A stretch of DNA of 7,896 nucleotides from Chloroflexota bacterium (lineage in GTDB: Bacteria; Chloroflexota; Anaerolineae; UBA1429): assembly GCA_014360745.1 (NCBI GenBank), contig JACIWY010000157.1:1-7896 (forward strand). The letters are read 5' to 3'. The notes under the pieces were generated by a model. The model worked only from the letters and a program-made list of their open reading frames with translations, ran no database searches and had not been told where the DNA came from. The position numbers and the translations under genes are program-made. Numbering within the stretch: position 1 is the stretch's first letter; each line of letters starts with the position of its first letter. Below, in pieces: positions 1 through 5,611 of the stretch.

Positions 1-1755
1 ATGAGGTTGGATCGAGATCCCCTCGGCAGGGCCATCCACCGGGGTAGAGCTGTAACGTGGGCCGGGGCGATCCAACTCGGGGGTAATGCCACGGCGGATA
101 TTAAAGGCGCGTAATAAATGCATGGCGCGACGTCCGGCCTTGAGTGCGTCTTCGATGGTCAAGTTCCAACCAGTGGCCACGTTGACCGCCTGAACCAGGT
201 AGGGGATATCCGTTTGAGTATTGAAACGGCAGGTACCCATGGAATCCTCAAAAAGCATCGCGCCCGCGGTCTTGGCGGCGAACTCGACGATCTCTTGAGG
301 GTTAAACTCACCGGGCAGATGTTCGACGCCGAGCTTGGCCAGGCTATCGGCGGGCATGTTAAACATCGGCCCGATCTCCATCGTGCCGGTGTCAGAGACG
401 GAAGTATCGAACAGTTCCGTCCAACGCGCACGATGGTCATGCCCCCTGGGCGAGTTGCCCTTCATAGTATAAATGGCACAATTCACCGCTTCGCCACCGA
501 TCTTTTGAGCGGCGCGCATCACCCCTTCGGCCAAGAGATCGCCGATCCCTTCGCGCCGGGCGATCTTGTCCATCAGAGCATCCACCGCCTCGGTGTTACC
601 CCAAGTCATCTCCAGACCATCGAGCTGTTCCTTGGTCAGGATGCCCTTCTCGTAGCACTCCATACAAAAGCCGATCACCCAACCCATCTCGTTGTTCTCG
701 AACCCCAGCCGATCGCAACGGTTGGCCAGATAAAAGGCTTCGGCGGCATCTTTATTGTCGATGACCGGGCCAAAGGCGGCGAATTGCTCATATTCGGGCT
801 CCTCACCGACAAAACCAGCATGTTTGCTGCCCTCAGGCAACGTCATCAAGGTACAGTGAGTATACCGACAGGCCCAACAACTGTTGCGTCGCGGGCTATA
901 ATGCTCTTGGATATAGGGGCCATCCCAGGTCTGCAATTGCTCGGGAGTGATGTCCCACTCGTTGGTCGTATAGTTCTTGATAGGCAACCATCCATACCCC
1001 TCGGCGCCACGGGCAACGCCGCGAAGCGTGCCCCACCGGTAGGGACCCTCAGGATTCTTGCGCTGAAAGATCTCGTCTGCAACGCGGGCCAGAGCCTCTG
1101 GATCGGCGACGGACACCGGGCGGCCGCGTTGTATCACGATGGCCTTTAGTCGCTTGGCGCCCATCGCCGCGCCAGTGCCGTTATGCCCGCCGACATGGCC
1201 ACGATCGCCGACGAACGCGGCAAAACGCACCAGGTTCTCACCAGCCGGCCCAATGCCAAAGACGCTGATCTGGCTGGGGCGCAAAGCCAATTCCTCGGCG
1301 AAACGATCGATCATTTCCCAAGTGTCTACGCCGGCGAGATGGGTCGCATCGCGCAATTCGGCCTGCCCATCATGAATATAAAGGTAGCTCAAACGGGGTG
1401 CAGCGCCTTGAATGATGAGGCCATCATAGCCGTTTTGGCGCAAAAAGGCCCCGAGAAAACCGTTGGCCTGACACGTCGCCGGCCCGCCGGTGAGCGCCCC
1501 CACCGTGATCACCGACACAGTGCCGGAACCGTTCACGCGCGTGCCACCCAGTGGCCCAGAGGCAACGATGAAGCGATTCTCGGGGTCAGACCAGCTTACC
1601 TGGGGAGACACCTCGTCATAGAGGACCTTGACGCCAAGACATGTCCCCCCAGGATACCGGCGCAGTGTCTCGGCCGGGAACTGCTCCTCTTGGAATATGC
1701 CTTCTGTCAAATTGACACGCAGATACCTGCCCAAAGGTGTCGATTGCTCGGCCAT
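1..1755 (-). CDS. Aldehyde:ferredoxin oxidoreductase family protein (AOR-1), C-terminus cut by window edge
   Basis: The frame is open from ATG 1755-1753 to position 1: 585 codons without a stop. AOR-family proteins are usually about 600-650 residues, so only the last few dozen are missing. The start follows GGAGGAAG (1767-1760) with 7 nt between GGAGG and ATG. Visible family features are an N-terminal PGGTCLGVK segment (35-43), GHNGTGAAMGAKRLKAI (190-206, the usual GxGGxGAxMGSKxLKAI motif), iron-sulfur ligands C293, C296 and C301, PEYE (320-323), PRGHDH (436-441) and the fourth cysteine C509 in GTCRF. Family knowledge: these cytoplasmic enzymes carry a tungsten or molybdenum bis-pyranopterin and a [4Fe-4S] cluster, and typically oxidise aldehydes to acids with ferredoxin as acceptor. 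The cysteine spacing here is CX2CX4C rather than the commoner CX2CX3C. The substrate cannot be told from sequence. The gene diverges from a histidine kinase across 236 bp. Confidence 0.93.
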   Translation of the reverse strand, partial: MAEQSTPLGRYLRVNLTEGIFQEEQFPAETLRRYPGGTCLGVKVLYDEVSPQVSWSDPENRFIVASGPLGGTRVNGSGTVSVITVGALTGGPATCQANGFLGAFLRQNGYDGLIIQGAAPRLSYLYIHDGQAELRDATHLAGVDTWEMIDRFAEELALRPSQISVFGIGPAGENLVRFAAFVGDRGHVGGHNGTGAAMGAKRLKAIVIQRGRPVSVADPEALARVADEIFQRKNPEGPYRWGTLRGVARGAEGYGWLPIKNYTTNEWDITPEQLQTWDGPYIQEHYSPRRNSCWACRYTHCTLMTLPEGSKHAGFVGEEPEYEQFAAFGPVIDNKDAAEAFYLANRCDRLGFENNEMGWVIGFCMECYEKGILTKEQLDGLEMTWGNTEAVDALMDKIARREGIGDLLAEGVMRAAQKIGGEAVNCAIYTMKGNSPRGHDHRARWTELFDTSVSDTGTMEIGPMFNMPADSLAKLGVEHLPGEFNPQEIVEFAAKTAGAMLFEDSMGTCRFNTQTDIPYLVQAVNVATGWNLTIEDALKAGRRAMHLLRAFNIRRGITPELDRPGPRYSSTPVDGPAEGISIQPH

Positions 1756-1818
1756 AATTCTTCCTCCAAGCCAGCTCTGAACCATCACCTCGCCAGAAAC
1801 GGTCGGTAGTGCCTTTAT

Positions 1819-1847
1819 AAGGTAACACATAACGAGGACATGGACAA
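1819..1847 (-). promoter_or_regulatory. Candidate sigma-70-type promoter for AOR-1
   Basis: On the minus strand, TTGTCC (1847-1842) lies 17 nt upstream of TACCTT (1824-1819). The -35 matches TTGACA at four positions, and the -10 keeps the three most conserved bases of TATAAT. This would give a leader of roughly 55 nt before ATG 1755. A second -10-like hexamer, TATAAA (1819-1814), lies beside it but has no good -35. This is inferred from spacing and consensus only. Confidence 0.33.
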
Positions 1848-1897
1848 GCGCAAGCGAAGGGCGGGGGCGTCTCGCCTGCTGATACAGCGGGGCAATC

Positions 1898-1948
1898 AGG
1901 CGTATTATGTCGCCAAAATCGCCGACAATGGCCATAAGGCGTATAATG
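1898..1948. repeat. Pair of 12-bp direct repeats in the AOR-1/kinase divergent region
   Basis: AGGCGTATTATG (1898-1909) recurs as AGGCGTATAATG (1937-1948), 11 of 12 identical and 39 bp apart. Between them are a shorter direct repeat, TCGCC-aaaa-TCGCC (1910-1923), and the palindrome ATGGCCAT (1928-1935). The right copy contains the kinase gene's -10 hexamer. The left copy would sit roughly 45-55 bp upstream of the start site, where activators commonly bind. A regulator-binding role is an inference. Confidence 0.5.
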
Positions 1949-1954
1949 ATTATA
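1942..1954. promoter_or_regulatory. TATAAT-G-ATTATA palindrome: kinase -10 element, possibly bidirectional
   Basis: Positions 1942-1947 are a consensus TATAAT on the plus strand, about 45 bp before the kinase start. Positions 1954-1949 read TATAAT on the minus strand. Together they form a 13-nt inverted repeat around one G. No good -35 hexamer lies 16-18 bp upstream on either strand (TCGCCG on plus), so any promoter here would be expected to need an activator. Which direction is used cannot be decided from sequence. Confidence 0.42.
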
Positions 1955-1991
1955 GTCACGGAATCGTCAGAACACGAAAGGCAACAGCAAC

Positions 1992-4253
1992 ATGACCGCC
2001 GCCTTGCCCAAACCATCCGGCGAAGGAATGGAGCAGCCGCCCTTGGGAATTCAAATAGACTGGCGTGACCTATACGAGGAATCACAGCGCTCGTTGCTGG
2101 CCCTCAGTTTTATCGCGGGGTGGCTCATTGTCCTGGATTCGGCACGCCAGGGCCAGATCGTCACCGGGCAACTGGTAGCCGCTTTGCTGCTCATGTTGGG
2201 CTCCGCCGCAAGTCTGATCACGATGGCGCGCAGGCCACGCTTGTCCCGCTACTTGCTGGCCGGCGCGGTGGCGTTGGCTTATCTGGCCATGGTGTCTGCC
2301 TATCCAACGAGCGCCTGGCCCTACGTGGGCCCACTGATTCTGATCGCTTGCTACGGCATGCTCTCTTCATCGGAACATATCGGCTTCGCGCTCGCGCTCA
2401 TCGCCGGTCTGCTGGGGCTACGCGCAGGCCTTTTGGCCGAGACGCTTCCCTGGTCCACAGCGAGCATGGCGGTAGGGCTTTTAGTGGGAGGAGCCGCATG
2501 CAGTTGGATCTCCAGGCGACCGCTGATATTGGCTCTGGTTTGGGCCAGCCAGAGCATCAGCCGGGCGTTAGAGTTGACCACAGCATTACAACAGCGACAG
2601 CTCGAGCTAAATCGCACTCTACGAGCAATGGACGAAGCTAATGAACGCCTGGCCATGATGAACCGGCGTTTAGCCGAAGCCCGTGAGCAGGCCGAGGAAG
2701 CCCGGCGGGCCAAAAGCCGCTTTGCAGCCAGCATCAGCCATGAGCTGCGCACACCACTGAATCTGATCGTCGGTTTCACGCAGGTCATGTACACAACACC
2801 TGAGGCCTACCAAGGGGTGGTACTTTCACCGGCCTTTTTGGTGGATTTGGGGGTCGTCTATCGCAACGCGCAGCACCTTCAGCGCCTGGTCGACGATGTG
2901 CTAGACTTGTCTGAGTTGGAGATGGGCCACATGGCCATCCAACCCGAGCCTACCGATATGGTGAGCCTGGTACGAGAGGCGCTGACCATTGTGGAGGGCC
3001 TGGTGCGCCTGCGCAGCTTGGAGTTGATCGCCGAGCTAGATACCGAGATGCCCCCAGCCTACCTGGATCGCACGCGCATCAAGCAGGTGTTATTGAACTT
3101 GCTGAGCAATGCGGCACGATACACGGAGCAGGGCCGCATCACCGTGCGCCTATTTCGCCGGGATGATTGGGCCATCTGTGAGGTAACCGACACAGGGCCG
3201 GGCATTCGGCCCGAGGATCAAGCCCGCCTGTTTCAGGAATTCGAGCGCCTCCCTCACAGCGATAGCCGCAATCGCGGCGCGGGATTGGGGCTGGCTATTA
3301 GCAAACGTTTTGTGCAGGCTCACGGCGGTGAAATATGGGTACACAGTGTGCCCGGCCAGGGCAGCACGTTCGGTTTTCAACTGCCACTGATGCATCAAGC
3401 CACCGTCTACGATGTATCCCACAAAAGGGCGCCCGTAACACCAAAACCTAAAGAACGTCCACCGGTCGTGGTCTGGGTGCAAAGTTTGGCCGCAGGCAGG
3501 CTCTTTTCTCGATATATGGAGAAGCACCGAGCGATTGTAACCCACGATCGAGCGACTGCCCTGCAACACGTAAACACTCTACAGGCCAAAGCCATCCTCG
3601 TAGATGCTGCGCTAGGAGATGAGGCTCTCGATGAGTTGGCCGCCGAATTGAACCATAATGAGCAACGCGGATTGGTCACCCGACCCTACCTGCTCAGCGC
3701 GCCGATGCCCTCGGACGAGAGACGACGCATCGCGCCGTCGGTACGCGGCTACCTGGCCAAGCCGATTTTACGCGAAGAGTTGCTCAATGTGCTGCGCGCT
3801 CAGGGCGAAGGAGTTCAAAATGTGCTCTTGGTCGATGACGACGAGGACCTTTTGCGCCTGTTGAGCCATTACTTGCAGGATACCGCCCGGCCCTATCGGG
3901 TGACAACGGCGCGGAACGGGCGAGAAGCATTACAATGCTTGGCAGAACGACGTGTTGACTTGATCCTCCTCGATCTGGTAATGCCGGTGATGGATGGATA
4001 TCGCCTCCTGGAGGAGCTGCAACACCAAGGCAACGACGTGCCCGTTGTGATCATCTCCGGCCAAGATGCGTTACAGCCGCAAGAGCCGTTGGCGGGGGAA
4101 GTGCGCCTGTGGTTGATGGAGCCGGTAAACGCCGAGCGCCTTGTAGGCAGCCTGGATATGTTGCTTTCGACCTTGAGCAGGCTCACGGCACTGGCGCCGC
4201 CGATGGCCGATCGGCCAGAGCTGCCAATGCCTTCAACAGCTCGGCGGCCATAA
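1992..4253 (+). CDS. Membrane hybrid histidine kinase with two C-terminal receiver domains
   Basis: A 753-residue sensor kinase. After a roughly 30-residue cytoplasmic start come six probable membrane helices (about 34-50, 58-78, 85-103, 111-124, 130-149, 157-173) with short loops and no recognised ligand domain. A charged coiled coil follows (191-242), then HisKA with phospho-acceptor H250 in SHELRTP, then HATPase with N-box N373, DTGPGI (400-405) and GAGLGL (429-434). Residues 492-603 form a degenerate receiver that has D538, S569 and K590 but WVQ where the acidic pair should be. Residues 610-725 form a second receiver with D615-D617, D661 and S689 but E710 in place of the conserved lysine. 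ATG 1992 was chosen because AAAGG (1977-1981) precedes it by 10 nt. The likely role is autophosphorylation and phosphorelay, with the facing HTH-receiver protein as plausible partner. The signal is unknown. The 3' end overlaps that regulator by 71 bp. Confidence 0.93.
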   Translation: MTAALPKPSGEGMEQPPLGIQIDWRDLYEESQRSLLALSFIAGWLIVLDSARQGQIVTGQLVAALLLMLGSAASLITMARRPRLSRYLLAGAVALAYLAMVSAYPTSAWPYVGPLILIACYGMLSSSEHIGFALALIAGLLGLRAGLLAETLPWSTASMAVGLLVGGAACSWISRRPLILALVWASQSISRALELTTALQQRQLELNRTLRAMDEANERLAMMNRRLAEAREQAEEARRAKSRFAASISHELRTPLNLIVGFTQVMYTTPEAYQGVVLSPAFLVDLGVVYRNAQHLQRLVDDVLDLSELEMGHMAIQPEPTDMVSLVREALTIVEGLVRLRSLELIAELDTEMPPAYLDRTRIKQVLLNLLSNAARYTEQGRITVRLFRRDDWAICEVTDTGPGIRPEDQARLFQEFERLPHSDSRNRGAGLGLAISKRFVQAHGGEIWVHSVPGQGSTFGFQLPLMHQATVYDVSHKRAPVTPKPKERPPVVVWVQSLAAGRLFSRYMEKHRAIVTHDRATALQHVNTLQAKAILVDAALGDEALDELAAELNHNEQRGLVTRPYLLSAPMPSDERRRIAPSVRGYLAKPILREELLNVLRAQGEGVQNVLLVDDDEDLLRLLSHYLQDTARPYRVTTARNGREALQCLAERRVDLILLDLVMPVMDGYRLLEELQHQGNDVPVVIISGQDALQPQEPLAGEVRLWLMEPVNAERLVGSLDMLLSTLSRLTALAPPMADRPELPMPSTARRP

Positions 4254-5457
4254 CCGGCTTTTTGAGAAAGGCTGTGGCGCCTAACATCAAGGCCAGTTCT
4301 TCCTGCTCTAACACAGAGCAAACGATGATCGGCAACCCGATGGTGAGCGGATCATGGGTGAGCTGTTGTAGAACGTCCCAGCCATCTTCGTGATCCATCA
4401 TCAAATCCAAGGTGATGGCATAGGGGCGATGCTGCCGAGCCAACGTCAGAGCAGCTTGGCCGGTCTGCGCCGTGAGCACGCGATAGCCGGCGTTCGACAA
4501 ATAGCGGCGGAAGAGCAGGCATACCTCTTCGTTGTCATCGACGATCAGAACGGTACGTGGATTATCTACGGGTAGTAACAAACGAAAACGTAGCCCTTCC
4601 CCCAAGTTCTCTGCCGATACGCGGGCACCCTGCATGGTGGCCAGGCGCACCGAAGGTTTGTTCTCCAACTCTTCCAAGGGCAGCGGTTTTCCTTGGGCAC
4701 ACAAGGCCACCAATGTCAATTCGGCCTCCGCGCCCAAGAATCGCGAGGCGATCTCGATACGCCATAGCTCTTGTTGAGCAAGGATCGGCCCCAATAGAGC
4801 AAGCAAAAGTTGCTTGAGAATCTCGGGATTGAGAGCGACCGAATCAACTTCCGGTGCCAGAGCGCATTGCCAAGCGATGTTCTTTCTCTCCAAAAGCGCC
4901 CCTAGAACCGAATGGACCGCTCCGACGACCTCGCTCAACCGGGCGCGACGCTCCGACTGAAGCTGCTTGGCCCCTTCGCGCTGTAGGATAGCCCCCTCGC
5001 TCATGGCATCGGCTGTTTGAGGAAAGGGCGTTTCTGCGCGCTGCCGAATGGCAGCCCAGCAGAAATCGGCAAACTCGTCCAAGGCGCGCGTCAACTGTCG
5101 ATAAAAATGGCGCCGGCTGATGCAGAGACGTTCGGCGACCTCGTCGGGCGACAGACCGTTCGCATAACGCAACAACAAGAGCTCGTAGCGGCGCCGAACC
5201 CATTCGTCACCGCCGTCATCAGGGCGCAATTCACCGATAAGCTCTAACAAGCGGCGCGACAGCTCCCATCCCCTGCGATCCGGCGGGATGCCAGGCGTCA
5301 ATAAGTCGCCCAGAGGTATGGTGCGCAACATGACAATGTCGCGGATATGCGCCAGAGCCTGCTCTATTTGTTGACGAAAGGTCTCGCGATCCACGTGTAT
5401 TCCACCGCTTTGGGCTTGGGGATCGGCCTGAGCATGCACAAAAAAGTATACACACAT
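4183..5457 (-). CDS. HTH / degenerate-kinase / receiver response regulator
   Basis: 424 residues from ATG 5457. Residues 23-128 are helical and end in a sigma-70-region-4-like helix-turn-helix (about 86-128, including RYANGLSPDEVAERL and CISRRHFYRQL), probably the DNA-binding part. Residues 165-296 follow the layout of a histidine-kinase core: an LSEVV...LLERKNI helix, an N-box-like LNPEILKQLLLALL (209-222) without the usual asparagine, and a final FRLLLP strand. They lack an H-box histidine and the glycine boxes, so ATP binding is doubtful. The C-terminal receiver (302-415) is complete, with D307, D308, acceptor D351, S381 and K400. Most response regulators place the receiver first; here the order is reversed. 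The likely role is phosphorylation-controlled transcription factor for the divergent AOR-2 and perhaps AOR-1, with the kinase at 1992 as the obvious donor. The partnership is inferred from position. An in-frame ATG at 5652 would extend the protein into AOR-2. Confidence 0.87.
   Translation of the reverse strand: MCVYFFVHAQADPQAQSGGIHVDRETFRQQIEQALAHIRDIVMLRTIPLGDLLTPGIPPDRRGWELSRRLLELIGELRPDDGGDEWVRRRYELLLLRYANGLSPDEVAERLCISRRHFYRQLTRALDEFADFCWAAIRQRAETPFPQTADAMSEGAILQREGAKQLQSERRARLSEVVGAVHSVLGALLERKNIAWQCALAPEVDSVALNPEILKQLLLALLGPILAQQELWRIEIASRFLGAEAELTLVALCAQGKPLPLEELENKPSVRLATMQGARVSAENLGEGLRFRLLLPVDNPRTVLIVDDNEEVCLLFRRYLSNAGYRVLTAQTGQAALTLARQHRPYAITLDLMMDHEDGWDVLQQLTHDPLTIGLPIIVCSVLEQEELALMLGATAFLKKPVMAAELLKALAALADRPSAAPVP
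4204..4217. repeat. Perfect 14-bp palindrome inside the convergent gene overlap
   Basis: TGGCCGATCGGCCA is self-complementary. It lies within the 71 bp where the kinase gene (plus) and the regulator gene (minus) overlap. The two frames are phased so that both strands encode Ala-Asp-Arg-Pro here, near each C-terminus. A second inverted repeat, TGAGC-AG-GCTCA (4174-4185), covers the regulator's stop codon. There is no T-tract directly beside either, so neither is called a terminator. Confidence 0.7.
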
Positions 5458-5459
5458 TT

Positions 5460-5466
5460 CCTCTCC
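5460..5466 (-). promoter_or_regulatory. Shine-Dalgarno that selects the regulator's start at 5457
   Basis: On the minus strand GGAGAGG (5466-5460) is followed by AA and ATG (5457-5455), which places GGAG 5 nt from the start codon. The next in-frame ATG upstream (5475) has no such sequence. The furthest one (5652) has a GAGAGG only 3 nt away and lies inside the divergent AOR-2 gene. Confidence 0.6.
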
Positions 5467-5483
5467 GTTGCACATCGGGCGGT

Positions 5484-5517
5484 CACAAAGTGGGCACAAA
5501 CAGGTCTCAGTAGGTCT
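5484..5517. repeat. Two helically phased direct-repeat pairs upstream of AOR-2
   Basis: CACAAA occurs at 5484-5489 and 5495-5500 (11-bp period). AGGTCT occurs at 5502-5507 and 5512-5517 (10-bp period). Both pairs repeat about once per DNA turn, and the second AGGTCT touches the AOR-2 -35 hexamer. Tandem half-sites in this position are typical of response-regulator activator sites. Binding by the neighbouring HTH-receiver protein is an inference. Confidence 0.5.
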
Positions 5518-5546
5518 TGATAAGTCGCCCTTGGGTTCGCTATGAT
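5517..5546 (+). promoter_or_regulatory. Candidate sigma-70 promoter for AOR-2
   Basis: TTGATA (5517-5522) and TATGAT (5541-5546) are separated by 18 bp. Each matches its consensus hexamer at five of six positions. Transcription would begin near 5553, giving a leader of about 60 nt before ATG 5612. Confidence 0.55.
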
Positions 5547-5553
5547 GAGATAA

Positions 5554-5580
5554 AATGGCATGAATCGTATTTGAGCCATT
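5554..5580. repeat. Inverted repeat in the AOR-2 leader
   Basis: AATGGC (5554-5559) and GCCATT (5575-5580) are perfect inverted copies separated by 15 nt, just downstream of the predicted transcription start. They could be an operator or a weak RNA hairpin. Related half-sites occur as the overlapping AATGGCCAT (1927-1935) in the other divergent region. Confidence 0.42.
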
Positions 5581-5594
5581 CCCGCGTTTTAAAG

Positions 5595-5603
5595 AGGTGG
5601 TGA
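5595..5603 (+). promoter_or_regulatory. Ribosome binding site that fixes the AOR-2 start at 5612
   Basis: AGGTGGTGA matches the ideal AGGAGGTGA at eight of nine bases and ends 8 nt before ATG 5612. The longer reading from GTG 5597 would begin inside this site, so the ATG is preferred. Confidence 0.75.
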
Positions 5604-5611
5604 CCCTTATT

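Noticed and set aside
118..1149. Long plus-strand open frame (343 codons), with another at 1183-1809
   Set aside because: Both are antisense to AOR-1, whose motifs and ribosome site are unmistakable. Their translations show no recognisable domain and they have no good ribosome site.
1866..1876. GGCG-TCT-CGCC mini-hairpin in the 1756-1991 region
   Set aside because: Four base pairs with a 3-nt loop in a G+C-rich stretch is expected by chance and has no T-tract.
4213..4263. Possible intrinsic terminator for the kinase gene: stem GAGCTG (4218-4223)/CAGCTC (4237-4242), then TTTTT at 4259-4263
   Set aside because: The T-tract lies 16 nt beyond the stem with only a weak outer GGCC/GGCC extension between, and all of it is coding sequence of the regulator gene.
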